64,000 nucleotides of DNA. It comes from Mesorhizobium_K quangtriensis. GTDB lineage: Bacteria; Pseudomonadota; Alphaproteobacteria; Rhizobiales; Rhizobiaceae. The notes beneath the pieces were generated by a model. It was not told the origin of the DNA and ran no database searches. It saw only the letters and a list, made by a program, of their open reading frames with translations. Where the stretch lies: assembly GCF_040081925.1 (NCBI RefSeq), contig NZ_JBEBMF010000005.1, positions 124,001 through 188,000 on the forward strand, given 5' to 3'. Below are positions 7,980 through 17,550 of this stretch, one piece after another. Position 1 is the stretch's first letter. Every line of letters begins with the position of its first letter. Made by a program: the position numbers and the translations under genes.

Positions 7980-10367
7980 TCAACGCGTGGGGGTGGTGAG
8001 ATCGGCGGGCGTGCCTTTGCCATCGATGGCGTTGCGTTCCGTGATCGAGAGAAGATCGTCGCGTGACCAGTTGGCCAAAGGAGCCGCGGCATCGATCAGA
8101 TGTGCCCACGAGCACCGATTGGCGAACAGCATGCCGGCGACGTCGAGCGTGCCGCCCCGGCTGATATAGCCCCGCGCTGCGGTGTGTTTCGGGCCGCCGT
8201 CGAGCCGGCGCAACAGGCCGACCATCGGCTCTGGACGGGTGTGCGAGACGATCAGGCGCGGGACATCGGCCGGAAAAAGGCGCGCGAGCGTGTCGTCGGC
8301 TGCCACGAAGCGCGCCTCGATCGGATCGCGCGGGATCCGGAAGCGGCCGGGCTCGTTGATCGCCGTCACCAGGACATCCCGTCCGCGCTCCTTCAGGCGA
8401 TGCGCGGCCTTGAGCGCCTCCTCGAGCTGGTAGGCGCCGATCGCGACGATCTGCAGCTGCGCGCCCGCAGCCTGTCCCCAAACCGGGGCGGCGCCATCGG
8501 CAACGAAACGCGTGGCGGCCTCGCCGTCGAAGCGATGGAGCATGTCACGCTTCGAGACGATCACGCAGCCGACCTGGCCACGTCCGGCGAAGACGGAGGC
8601 CATGGTGGCGACGGCGCTGTTGGCATCGACGGGAAACAGCACGCGCGCTGTATCGGACATCTCGCCGAGCAGCGCCTCGCCCAGCGTCGGGTCCTGGTGA
8701 GACTGCTCGTTCTTCGAATTCTCCCAGGTGTGCGAGGTGACGACGAGCGGCACCGAGATCCAGCCCGGCTCCTCGCCGTCCTCACGCTGCCGGCGCGCGA
8801 ACACGATCTCCTGTCGCAGGCCGCCGAGCATCTTCATCGCGAAGGCCTCGTAGCTGACGATAAGGTTGAGACCGCCCTTGTTCGCAAGCGCCGCTGCGGC
8901 GACCGCCTCTTCGTTCAACGCCGTGATCACGCCGCCGTCGCGCGATTCGGCCACGCCGGTTTCCGGCGCGTTGACGCGGTGGCGCAGGCGCTCGAGGGTC
9001 GCGCCCATATGATTGGAGCTCAGCTCATCGGGATTGCCTAGGCGCACCCGCAGCGCGGGATTGGCGTCGACGAGACGCACGAACCAGCGATCGAGCGCAT
9101 GCATGGCGCAATCGGCCGGCGCGTTCGTATCGGTCCATTGCGGTTGTGGCTGGTTCGGAGCCGTGGGATGGCGCGACGCCAGCGGATGCCGGCTTGCCGC
9201 GGGCCGGTTCTGCTCCTGGTGGATGGCGATGGCGGCGACCGCCGCCTCGATCTCGGCCGGTGCGACAAACAGGGCCCGCGCCGCTTCGTTGAACGCATCG
9301 CGCGCGGCCTGATCGCGCGACGGGTTCGCGGCAAGCGGCAGGTTGTGTGCGGCATTCGTACCCGCCCCCGGGAAGCCGAAGCCTTTCACGGTTTCGGCGA
9401 TGGCGTAGGGGATGGGAGCAGGATAGGCGCGGCCTGGATCGGCGACAAAACGGCCGAGGCGCTCCTCCGCCGTCAGGATCGCCCAGACGAAGGCGGCGGG
9501 ATCGCGGCCGTCGATGCCGAAGGGATCGAAGCCGTTGAGCCTGAGATGATCGGCAAGCCACGCCGCTCCCCCCTGCTGCGCGATCTGCGCCCGCTCCTCG
9601 ATGCGCCGGCCATTGAGGATCATGATCGGAACAACGAGGCCGCAATCCTCAGCCCGCCACCAGCGCGGCGTCCAGTCCGAGCCGCGCTGCTCCTCGAAGG
9701 CGCCGTCGCTCAGAAATGCGACGAGACTCTCGCCAGGCAGCGGTGCGTGGACATATTGCACTTCGGCGAAACCGAGATAACCGCCCTCGGAGATGGCGCC
9801 GGCCGTGTTCGGTCCGGCATGGCTGCCGATCGGGAACACCGGCCGGCCATCGGCGTCGATTGCATAGGAATAGAAATCGGCGGCAAGCTGGGACAGGCCC
9901 TTTTCGCTGCGGTCGTAGCGGCCTTTTTGCGCCTCCGAGACATCGCCGGTGAGTGCGTTGATCGCCTCGATCGCGGCGACGCAGTGGCCCTGTCCCATCA
10001 GCCAGGAGCGAGTCGTGGCCGACAGAGCGTTTGCCGTCAGATATCCGACAAAGGCGGGCACCATGTTCAAAGACCCACCGGTATGCCCTTCCGGGGTCGT
10101 CTTGAAGGCCTCGGCGGGCAATGGTGCTCCGGACAGGTCGACGCGCTTGGCATAGGTCATGTGGACGACCGTCCACATCGCCGCACAGGCCAGCCGGTCG
10201 GCCGCGGCGAGACGGCGGTAAAGTGCTCCCGGGTCGAGCCTGCCCGACTGCGCAAGCGTGCGGATGCGCTCGACCGTCTCGTCGCCATGCGTGATCGGGC
10301 CGTAGCCGGCGCGCCAGTTTTCGAACGCTGAAGTGGGTTCGAAGGCTGAAGAAGTCGTTGTGGCCAT
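7980..10367 (-). CDS. xfp: Phosphoketolase (xylulose-5-P/fructose-6-P)
   Basis: The protein is 795 aa, the usual length for the family. It has the thiamine diphosphate-binding regions, including ETGHTGGSL-like PEGHTGGSLNMVPAF near residue 92 and SDGAFEEQRGSDW near residue 215. Further landmarks are AETVKGFGFPGAG and SNHMGATLE. The enzyme cleaves xylulose-5-phosphate with phosphate to acetyl phosphate and glyceraldehyde-3-phosphate, so energy can be conserved without respiration if an acetate kinase is present. No acetate kinase gene is visible here. The gene follows the PRPP synthetase gene by 46 bp and is probably expressed from the FNR-like box at 11559. Confidence 0.95.
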   Translation of the reverse strand: MATTTSSAFEPTSAFENWRAGYGPITHGDETVERIRTLAQSGRLDPGALYRRLAAADRLACAAMWTVVHMTYAKRVDLSGAPLPAEAFKTTPEGHTGGSLNMVPAFVGYLTANALSATTRSWLMGQGHCVAAIEAINALTGDVSEAQKGRYDRSEKGLSQLAADFYSYAIDADGRPVFPIGSHAGPNTAGAISEGGYLGFAEVQYVHAPLPGESLVAFLSDGAFEEQRGSDWTPRWWRAEDCGLVVPIMILNGRRIEERAQIAQQGGAAWLADHLRLNGFDPFGIDGRDPAAFVWAILTAEERLGRFVADPGRAYPAPIPYAIAETVKGFGFPGAGTNAAHNLPLAANPSRDQAARDAFNEAARALFVAPAEIEAAVAAIAIHQEQNRPAASRHPLASRHPTAPNQPQPQWTDTNAPADCAMHALDRWFVRLVDANPALRVRLGNPDELSSNHMGATLERLRHRVNAPETGVAESRDGGVITALNEEAVAAAALANKGGLNLIVSYEAFAMKMLGGLRQEIVFARRQREDGEEPGWISVPLVVTSHTWENSKNEQSHQDPTLGEALLGEMSDTARVLFPVDANSAVATMASVFAGRGQVGCVIVSKRDMLHRFDGEAATRFVADGAAPVWGQAAGAQLQIVAIGAYQLEEALKAAHRLKERGRDVLVTAINEPGRFRIPRDPIEARFVAADDTLARLFPADVPRLIVSHTRPEPMVGLLRRLDGGPKHTAARGYISRGGTLDVAGMLFANRCSWAHLIDAAAPLANWSRDDLLSITERNAIDGKGTPADLTTPTR

Positions 10368-10413
10368 GCGCTGCTGCCTTTTCTGGATTGGCGGCTCTGT
10401 GTATCCCGCTGTG

Positions 10414-11442
10414 CTATTCGACCCCGCCGGTCCATGGCGGCGGATCGCTTGCGGGGAAGGAGTCGATGCCGGCCCGTTCCACGTCGTCGATGGGTTCGGG
10501 CGGCCGCCGGTGACGGATCAGCCCGGGATTGGGCGTGTCCGCCGACGCGATCGCGTCGGCGATGAGTTGGGAAAGCCCGATTTCATTGGTCGGGTGGCTG
10601 ACGGAATCGGTCGAGACGATCCTGCCGCAGAACGGCGCCAGCCGCGTAAAGGAATCGCCGGCGAAGATGCCGTGCACGACAGCGATGTCAGGGCGGGCAA
10701 ATCCCTGCGACGGCAGCTGGCGCGCCGCCTCGATGAGCGTGTTGCCGGACGAGGCGATATCGTCGACCAGCACGGGCTGCAGATCCTTCCACTGCGAGAG
10801 GTCAGGCAGCGCGACTTCGACGTCGCGGTCGCCATGGCGAACCTTGCGCAGCACGGCATGTTGAGCGCCGATCCGCGCGGCGATCGCCGACACCCACTGC
10901 TCGCTTTCCTCGTCCGGGCCGATGACCAGCGGCTTGGCGATCGAAGCTGCGATCCAGTCCGCCAGCAGCGGCGCGGCATGCAGCGTCAGTGTCGGGATGT
11001 CGTAGAGCGCCGACAGCGCCGGATAGCGGTGCAGATGCGGATCGACAGTAACGAGGCGGTCGAAGCTCGACGAAATCAGGCGTGCAAAGGTTCGCGACGT
11101 GATGGCCTCGCCCGGCTGAAAGCGACGATCCTGCCGCATATAGGCGAGGTAAGGGGCGACCAGCGTGACCGTCGCGGCGCCGAGGGAGCGCGCCGCATCG
11201 GCAAGGAAGATGAGGCGCAGGAAACCCGCGTCGGGACGAGCAAGCGTCGAAACCAGCAGGACCGCTTGTCCCGCCACGTCACGGGCGAGACGGACATAGG
11301 TCTCGCCATCGGGAAAGGTACGCGTTTCGATGGCGCTCAGTTCGCCCGCCCCCGCGCTCGCAAGAGCGCGCGCGAAGGCCTCGTTACCCGGAAGAGGGAT
11401 GATAACGCGCGGGAAACTCGTCGGGACAGGGGCAGAGACCAT
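10414..11442 (-). CDS. Ribose-phosphate pyrophosphokinase with C-terminal tail
   Basis: A PRPP synthetase-type protein of 342 aa. It shows the N-terminal PLPGNEAFA and FPDGETYVRL, the ATP-loop region PYLAYMRQDRRF-QPGEA, and the PRPP-binding loop VLVDDIASSGNTL. It lacks the classical TISYD-like regulatory features, so it may be a divergent family member. The last 35 residues extend beyond the family's usual end and carry SFPASDPPPW, a short motif I recognise from C-termini of small alphaproteobacterial proteins. It is the first gene of a six-gene minus-strand operon with an FNR-like box 117 bp upstream. Confidence 0.88.
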   Translation of the reverse strand: MVSAPVPTSFPRVIIPLPGNEAFARALASAGAGELSAIETRTFPDGETYVRLARDVAGQAVLLVSTLARPDAGFLRLIFLADAARSLGAATVTLVAPYLAYMRQDRRFQPGEAITSRTFARLISSSFDRLVTVDPHLHRYPALSALYDIPTLTLHAAPLLADWIAASIAKPLVIGPDEESEQWVSAIAARIGAQHAVLRKVRHGDRDVEVALPDLSQWKDLQPVLVDDIASSGNTLIEAARQLPSQGFARPDIAVVHGIFAGDSFTRLAPFCGRIVSTDSVSHPTNEIGLSQLIADAIASADTPNPGLIRHRRPPEPIDDVERAGIDSFPASDPPPWTGGVE

Positions 11443-11558
11443 TCTTTATCTTTCGTCGTCTCGTCTCGGCGTTACGCAAGACGCAGCGTCGGCGTTGTGA
11501 TTTCTTGCGCGAAAGCGAAGACACGTTTCCTGTTAGGACCCCGCGCCGGCCCGATTCT

Positions 11559-11572
11559 TTAATCGAGATTAA
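11559..11572. promoter_or_regulatory. FNR-like box 3 (TTAATCGAGATTAA)
   Basis: A near-perfect dyad, TTAAT-CGAG-ATTAA, 117 bp upstream of the PRPP synthetase start. It lies in the 417-bp divergent region between the phosphoketolase operon and ftsH, in which I see no convincing gene. Confidence 0.75.
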
Positions 11573-11680
11573 GTTCTGGCCGGTTCCTGCCGACCGCGGA
11601 AGCCTGCGGAACTGCTTCTTCGGCCGCGCTTAACGGCCCGATATGCTGCCCTCGTCGGCAGCGACTTTCCCGGCGCAACC

Positions 11681-11694
11681 TTGATTTGAGTTAA
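11681..11694. promoter_or_regulatory. FNR-like box 4 (TTGATTTGAGTTAA)
   Basis: TTGAT-TTGA-GTTAA, 166 bp upstream of ftsH in the same divergent region. Two separate boxes here suggest that each divergent operon has its own site. Confidence 0.65.
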
Positions 11695-11859
11695 AGTTTT
11701 GGCCCTCACCGACGCGCATCGTCGGCGTCGAGCGGGGCCCGGGTTCGCCGCCGTCGGCGAGCCCACCGGTCCTGACGCTCAAAGATGTGTCGAGCGGTTG
11801 CGTGGCCTGGCTGATGATATCAACCGCATGGGCCCGTCACGGACGAGAGAAGTACGGGA

Positions 11860-13743
11860 ATGCGGCCGATGGAGACTGACAACAAGGCGCCCACCAAGCG
11901 GGTCTTCAAGTTCGACATCCTGTATTTCATCGCGGTCTTCTTCGCCGTTCTGCTGATACGGGACCTGCTGGTTGGTCCAAACCACGTCAAGGTCATCCCC
12001 TATAGCGAATTCCAGAGCCTGATCGAAAAGGACGGCGTGACCGACCTCGTCGTCGGGCCGACGGAGATCACGGGCGCGTATAAGCCGCCGGTCGACAAGG
12101 GCGCGCCCCAGCATTTCTCGACCGTTCGCGTCGATCCCCAGATCGCCGACGTCCTGACGCGCCGCAATATTTCCTTCTCCGGACAGCCGGCGCCCGGCCT
12201 CTTCGAAAACTTGCTGTCGTGGCTCATGCCGGCCGCGATGTTCGTGCTGATCTGGATGTTTTTGCTGCGCCCAATGATGGCCGGACAGCACGGCGGTCTG
12301 ATGAGCATCGGCCGCAGCCGCGCCAAGGTCTATGCGGAGAAGGGCGTGAAGGTGACATTTGCGGATGTCGCAGGCGTCGATGAAGCCAAGCAGGAGCTCG
12401 CCGAAGTCGTGGGATTTCTCAAAGACCCGGCGACCTATGGCCGGCTCGGGGCGCGCATTCCCAAGGGTCTGCTCCTGGTCGGACCACCGGGAACGGGCAA
12501 GACGCTTCTGGCGCGTGCCGTCGCCGGGGAATCGGGTGTCCGCTTCTTCTCGATCACAGGCTCCGAATTCGTCGAAATGTTTGTTGGTGTCGGCGCCTCG
12601 CGTGTGCGTGATCTCTTCCAGCAGGCGCGCGAGCAGGCGCCGGCCATCGTTTTCATCGATGAGCTCGACGCGCTCGGCCGCGCGCGCGGCATCGATGTGC
12701 CAGGAGGTGGGCACGACGAGAAGGAGCAGACGCTCAATCAGCTGCTCGCCGAGATGGACGGTTTCGACCCGAGCGTCGGGATCGTCGTCCTGGCGGCGAC
12801 CAACCGGCCGGAGATCCTCGATCCGGCACTGCTACGGGCCGGCCGCTTCGATCGCCAGGTCCTGGTCGATCGTCCTGATCGTCAGGGCAGGATCGACATT
12901 CTGAACGTGCATCTGAAGAAGATCAGCGTTGCGCCTGAGCTCGACGTCGCGGCGATCGCTGCGCTCACACCGGGCTTTACCGGTGCCGATCTGGCCAATC
13001 TCGTCAATGAGGCTGCGCTTGTCGCCACGCGCCGTGGCGCGAGCGCCACTGTTCTCGACGATTTCACCCAAGCCGTCGAGCGCATCGTCGCCGGGCTTGA
13101 GAAGAAAAGCCGAATCCTCATTCCGCGTGAGCGCGAGATCGTCGCTCATCACGAGATGGGACATGCGCTCGTCGCCATGGCGCTGCCGCAGACCGACGTG
13201 GTCCAGAAGGTTTCGATCATCCCGCGCGGCATCGCGGCGCTTGGTTACACGCTGCAGCGTCCGATCGAGGATCGGTTCCTCATGAGTCAGTCCGAGCTGC
13301 AGGATCGCATGGCGGTTCTCCTCGGCGGGCGGGCTGCCGAAAGTCTGGTGTTCGACGAGATTTCGACAGGCGCAGCCGACGATCTTGTCAAGGCGACGGA
13401 CATCGCGCGCAACATGGTGGTTCGGTTCGGCATGTCGAAGGAGCTTGGGCAGGTCGCCTACGAGCCGGAGACGGGCAGCTTCCTGGTCGGCCAGACCCCG
13501 GTATGGCGCCCGCGCGCCTATAGCGATGAGACGGCCGAGGCCATCGATCACATGGTGAAGGATCTGATCGAACGCGCCTTCCAGAAGGCGCGATCGATCC
13601 TCGAGCGCAACCGGTCGGTGCTCAACACCAGCGCGCGCGAGCTTCTTGCCCGCGAGACGCTCGGCCCTGACGAGCTCGCTAAGTTGACCACCGGTCTTGA
13701 GCGCGAGGCGCCGCCAAAGCCCGGCCTCGCTCTCGTCGAATGA
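11860..13743 (+). CDS. ftsH: ATP-dependent zinc metalloprotease FtsH (accessory copy)
   Basis: The protein is 627 aa. Two N-terminal transmembrane helices (about 19-36 and 120-138) flank a periplasmic domain. The AAA module follows, with Walker A GPPGTGKT at 208-215, Walker B IVFIDELD near 263-270, and the second region of homology NRPEILDPALLRAGRFDR. The protease zinc site HEMGH is at 431-435. An in-frame ATG at 11869 is an alternative start. FtsH degrades misfolded membrane proteins. This copy sits in a stress island behind its own FNR-like box and upstream of an export operon, so it is probably an accessory copy, not the housekeeping one. Confidence 0.93.
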   Translation: MRPMETDNKAPTKRVFKFDILYFIAVFFAVLLIRDLLVGPNHVKVIPYSEFQSLIEKDGVTDLVVGPTEITGAYKPPVDKGAPQHFSTVRVDPQIADVLTRRNISFSGQPAPGLFENLLSWLMPAAMFVLIWMFLLRPMMAGQHGGLMSIGRSRAKVYAEKGVKVTFADVAGVDEAKQELAEVVGFLKDPATYGRLGARIPKGLLLVGPPGTGKTLLARAVAGESGVRFFSITGSEFVEMFVGVGASRVRDLFQQAREQAPAIVFIDELDALGRARGIDVPGGGHDEKEQTLNQLLAEMDGFDPSVGIVVLAATNRPEILDPALLRAGRFDRQVLVDRPDRQGRIDILNVHLKKISVAPELDVAAIAALTPGFTGADLANLVNEAALVATRRGASATVLDDFTQAVERIVAGLEKKSRILIPREREIVAHHEMGHALVAMALPQTDVVQKVSIIPRGIAALGYTLQRPIEDRFLMSQSELQDRMAVLLGGRAAESLVFDEISTGAADDLVKATDIARNMVVRFGMSKELGQVAYEPETGSFLVGQTPVWRPRAYSDETAEAIDHMVKDLIERAFQKARSILERNRSVLNTSARELLARETLGPDELAKLTTGLEREAPPKPGLALVE

Positions 13744-13806
13744 TGCGGATCGCAATTCGCCGGATTGGCCTGCTCGACGGGCGTTCGCTGTTCATAGGAA
13801 TCTAAG

Positions 13807-14793
13807 GTGCGCAGATCATCCGCTGTCGTCGTTGTCGTGTTGGTCGCCACCGCTGCGGCTGGGGCCTATGTCTACTGGCTCGGAACGCAAAACCGCGTAC
13901 CCGAAGGGTTGGCGCGTGTGAACGGGAGGATCGAGGTCGAGCGCGTCGACATCACCAGCAAATACGCCGGCCGCCTGGGCGAGGTGATGGTGAACGAGGG
14001 GGCGGACGTGAGGAAGGGCGATGTGCTCGCCCGGCTTGATACGAGCGAGATCCAGGCGCAATTGACTGCCGCGCGAGCCGCTGTCCATCGCAGCCACCAA
14101 AGCGTGGCCAGCGCGGAGGCGAGCGTCGCGCTGCGAGAGGCCGAACTCAATCTCGCGCAAATCGAGCTCCGGCGCGTCGTCGATCTTATGCGGACCAATA
14201 CCTCGACGCAGGCCGAACTCGATCGGCGGACCGCACAACGCGACATCTCACAGGCCTCGCTGCAGACGGCGAAAGCTGCCGTCGAGGACGCCAAAGCGTC
14301 GGTCGACGTCGCCGAGGCGCAGGTGAGCCAAATCGAAGCCGCCATCGCCGACATGACCTTGAAGGCCCCGGTATCCGGCCGGGTCGAGTACCGTCTGGCC
14401 CGGACCGGGGAGGTTGTCGGCGCCGGAGGGCGCGTCTTGACGGTCTTCGACCTCTCGGATGCCCACATGACGATCTATCTGCCGACGGCGTCGGCTGGGC
14501 GTGTGGCGATCGGTTCGCAGGCGCGCCTCGTGCTGGATGGCCCGGGTGGCTATGTCCTGCCGGCGACCGTGTCGTTCGTTTCCGCCGACGCGCAGTTCAC
14601 GCCGAAATTCGTCGAGACGGCGAATGAACGCGAGAAGCTGATGTATCGCGTCAAGCTGCATCTCGACCCAGCCCTAGTCGCGTCCGAGCGGGGATATGTG
14701 AAGGCGGGCATGACCGGCAATGCCTATGTCCAGGTGACGGGCGGCGCGAGCTGGCCGGCCGAGCTGGCGCCGAGACTGCCCGATGGCGATTGA
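13807..14793 (+). CDS. HlyD-family periplasmic adaptor (YhiI-like)
   Basis: The protein is 328 aa with a GTG start preceded by AGGA at good spacing. It has an N-terminal anchor helix (about residues 5-24), a biotinyl-lipoyl-like half (ITSKYAGRLGEVMVNEGADVRKGDVLARLD), a long Ala/Glu-rich coiled coil (about 75-175), and the second half-motif LKAPVSGRVEYRLARTGEVV. It acts as the membrane-fusion subunit linking an inner-membrane transporter to the periplasm or outer membrane. It overlaps the next gene by 11 bp. The order adaptor, double-ABC, permease is the same as yhiI-rbbA-yhhJ in enterobacteria. Confidence 0.9.
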   Translation: MRRSSAVVVVVLVATAAAGAYVYWLGTQNRVPEGLARVNGRIEVERVDITSKYAGRLGEVMVNEGADVRKGDVLARLDTSEIQAQLTAARAAVHRSHQSVASAEASVALREAELNLAQIELRRVVDLMRTNTSTQAELDRRTAQRDISQASLQTAKAAVEDAKASVDVAEAQVSQIEAAIADMTLKAPVSGRVEYRLARTGEVVGAGGRVLTVFDLSDAHMTIYLPTASAGRVAIGSQARLVLDGPGGYVLPATVSFVSADAQFTPKFVETANEREKLMYRVKLHLDPALVASERGYVKAGMTGNAYVQVTGGASWPAELAPRLPDGD

Positions 14794-17548
14794 AATCGCA
14801 GCAACCGTCAGCCTGTCGGGGGTCCATCACGCTTACGGGAAGGTGATCGCGCTTCGCGATCTCGCGCTCTCGATACCCCCAGGCTGCAAGCTTGCAATTG
14901 TCGGTCCCGACGGCGTGGGCAAGTCGACGCTGCTCGGGCTGATCGCCGGCGTGCGGCGGATCCAGCGCGGCTCGGTGAGCGTGCTGGAGGGCGACATGGC
15001 GTTGGCCTCGCATCGCAATGAGTCCGCGCCTCGGATCGCCTATATGCCGCAGGGCCTCGGACGCAACCTCTATCCGACCCTTTCGGTGATCGAGAACATC
15101 GACTTTTTCGCGCGGCTCTACGGCCAGCCGGAGGAACGCCGGCGCCGGCGCATCGATCAGCTCATGCGGGTCACCGGGCTTTTTCCCTTTGCCGACCGGC
15201 CGGCGGGAAAATTGTCCGGCGGGATGAAGCAGAAGCTTGGATTGTGCTGCGCGCTGGTGCATGACCCCGATCTTCTCATCCTCGACGAGCCGACGACGGG
15301 GATCGACCCGCTGTCACGCCGCCAATTCTGGACGCTGATCGCCCGCATTCAGGCCGAGCGACCGATCATGACCGTGATCGTGGCGACAGCCTACATGGAA
15401 GAGGCCGGCGCGTTCGATCGCATCGTCGCCATGGATGATGGCACGATCATCGCCGACGGCAGCCGGGCGGAGCTTCTCGCCCGTACCGGCTCCAAGACCC
15501 TCGAGCAGGCCTATATCGAGCTTCAGCGCCCGGAACGGCGCGGCGACCGCGCGGCACCCTCGGTGCCACGGCTTGTGCCGGATGGCGGGCCACCGGCCAT
15601 CGTGGCCGAAGGCCTGACGATGCGCTTCGGCGATTTCACCGCGGTCGACCATGTCAGCTTCCGGATCGAACGGGGCGAGATCTTCGGCTTTCTCGGCTCG
15701 AATGGCTGCGGCAAGACGACCACGATGAAGATGCTGACCGGGCTGCTCCCGGCGACGGACGGCCATGCCGAGCTCCTGGGAAAGCCGGTCGATGCGCGCG
15801 ATATTTCGACCAGAACGCGGATCGGCTACGTCTCGCAATCCTTCTCGCTTTACGAAGAACTCTCCGTGCGCGGCAATCTCGCGCTGCACGGGCGGCTGTG
15901 TGGCATCGGTGGCCAGCTCCTTGGCGAGCGCGTCGAGGAAGCTCTGGCGCGTTTCGATCTCAACGTTGTCGCCGAGACGCTGCCGGATGCTTTGCCGTTG
16001 GGCATGCGCCAGCGGCTTCAGCTGGCGGCGGCATGCCTGCATCGTCCGGACGTCCTCATCCTGGACGAGCCGACCTCGGGCGTCGATCCGGCGGCCCGTG
16101 ACCGCTTCTGGAGTCTTCTCGTCGAGATGTCGCGCCGCGACGGGGTGACGATCTTCATCTCGACGCATTTCATGAACGAGGCCGAACGCTGCGACCGCGT
16201 CTCTCTGATGCATGCCGGCCGGGTGCTCGCCGTCGGTGCGCCGCACGAGCTCCAGACCGCGCGGGGCGCTGCGAGCTTAGAAGACGCTTTCGTCGCCTAT
16301 CTGGAGGACGCCGCCGCGACGGGACCCGACGCAGCGACCGACAGCGAAGAAGCCCGTGCCGTCGAGGCGGCGGCGTCCTCTCTCGAGAACGATCCGATTG
16401 CGCCGCCGCGCCCGCGCTTGGCGTCGGTGAAGCGGATCTGGACCTTCGCACGGCGCGAGACGCTGGAGCTCAGCCGGGACCGCATCCGCTTGGCCTTCGC
16501 GCTCATCGGTCCGCTCTTACTCATGGCTGCGTTCGGCTACGGGATTTCCTTCGATATTGAAGGCCTGCGTTATGCGGCGCTCGACCGCGACCAATCGTTG
16601 GAGAGCCGGGCATTCCTCGATCAGTTCGCGAACTCACGATACTTCATCGAACAGGAACGCCTCAACGACGAGACCGAGATCGACCGGCGCTTGCGCGCCG
16701 GCGCACTGAAATTCGCCATCGATATCCCGCCCGGCTTCGGCCGCGATCTGCTGCAAGGCCACCGCCCGGACGTCGGCTTCTGGCTCGACGGCGGCAACAC
16801 CTTCCCGGCCGAAACTGCGCGCGCCTATATCCTGGGGACGCTTCAGACCTATGCCGACGAACTCGCACGCACCTCACATGGCGCAGACGGAGCGCCACCC
16901 GAGACGCTGCGGGTCGAACCGCGCTTTCGCTACAACCAGGATTTCCGCAGCGTCTTCGCGATCACGCCCGGATCGTTCATGCTGCTGCTGATCATCTTTC
17001 CGGCCATGCTGACAGCTCTCGGCGTCGTCCGGGAAAAGGAGATGGGCTCGATCGCGAACGTCTACGCATCGCCGGCGACGGTGGGCGAATATCTGCTCGG
17101 CAAGCAGCTTCCCTATGTCGCGATCGGGATCTTGAGCTATTTCAGCCTGCTGATTTTTGCCGGTGGCGTGCTTGGCGTCGTGCCGAAGGGCTCGCTGCTG
17201 GCGCTTTCGCTCGCGGCCCTCGTCTATGTCTATGCCGCGACGGCCTTTGGCCTTCTCGTCTCGGCTTTCGTCTCGACCCAGGTCGCCGCGATCTTCGGCA
17301 CCGCCATTCTGACGGCGATGACCGCAGCCCATTATTCCGGATTCCTGATTCCGGCTTCCTCGCTGGAAGGCCCGGGCCGCATCATGGGGCTGTCGTTTCC
17401 CGCACTCTGGTTTCAGACGATCAGCCTCGGGGTGTTCGCCAAGGGGCTCGACACGCCGGCCTTCACCCGCGAGCTCCTCGTGCTGACCGGCTTCGCCTTG
17501 GGCTTCCTGCTGCTCGCTCGGCTGTTGATCCGCAAGCAGGGGGCCTGA
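14783..17548 (+). CDS. RbbA-like fused double ABC ATPase/ABC-2 permease
   Basis: The protein is 921 aa. The first nucleotide-binding domain has Walker A GPDGVGKS at 41-48, signature LSGGMKQKLG and ILDEPTTGIDP. The second has Walker A GSNGCGKT near 305 and ILDEPTSGVDP, but its signature is degenerate (DALPLGMRQRL). A charged linker leads into an ABC-2 permease (about residues 550-921) with a large extracytoplasmic loop and five or six membrane segments. RbbA-like proteins work as drug or substrate exporters with a HlyD protein; a ribosome-linked role was reported for E. coli RbbA. The substrate is unknown. Confidence 0.9.
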   Translation: MAIEIAATVSLSGVHHAYGKVIALRDLALSIPPGCKLAIVGPDGVGKSTLLGLIAGVRRIQRGSVSVLEGDMALASHRNESAPRIAYMPQGLGRNLYPTLSVIENIDFFARLYGQPEERRRRRIDQLMRVTGLFPFADRPAGKLSGGMKQKLGLCCALVHDPDLLILDEPTTGIDPLSRRQFWTLIARIQAERPIMTVIVATAYMEEAGAFDRIVAMDDGTIIADGSRAELLARTGSKTLEQAYIELQRPERRGDRAAPSVPRLVPDGGPPAIVAEGLTMRFGDFTAVDHVSFRIERGEIFGFLGSNGCGKTTTMKMLTGLLPATDGHAELLGKPVDARDISTRTRIGYVSQSFSLYEELSVRGNLALHGRLCGIGGQLLGERVEEALARFDLNVVAETLPDALPLGMRQRLQLAAACLHRPDVLILDEPTSGVDPAARDRFWSLLVEMSRRDGVTIFISTHFMNEAERCDRVSLMHAGRVLAVGAPHELQTARGAASLEDAFVAYLEDAAATGPDAATDSEEARAVEAAASSLENDPIAPPRPRLASVKRIWTFARRETLELSRDRIRLAFALIGPLLLMAAFGYGISFDIEGLRYAALDRDQSLESRAFLDQFANSRYFIEQERLNDETEIDRRLRAGALKFAIDIPPGFGRDLLQGHRPDVGFWLDGGNTFPAETARAYILGTLQTYADELARTSHGADGAPPETLRVEPRFRYNQDFRSVFAITPGSFMLLLIIFPAMLTALGVVREKEMGSIANVYASPATVGEYLLGKQLPYVAIGILSYFSLLIFAGGVLGVVPKGSLLALSLAALVYVYAATAFGLLVSAFVSTQVAAIFGTAILTAMTAAHYSGFLIPASSLEGPGRIMGLSFPALWFQTISLGVFAKGLDTPAFTRELLVLTGFALGFLLLARLLIRKQGA

Positions 17549-17550
17549 AG

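Noticed and set aside
9099..10331. 410-codon plus-strand frame
   Set aside because: Antisense to phosphoketolase, with no recognisable motif.
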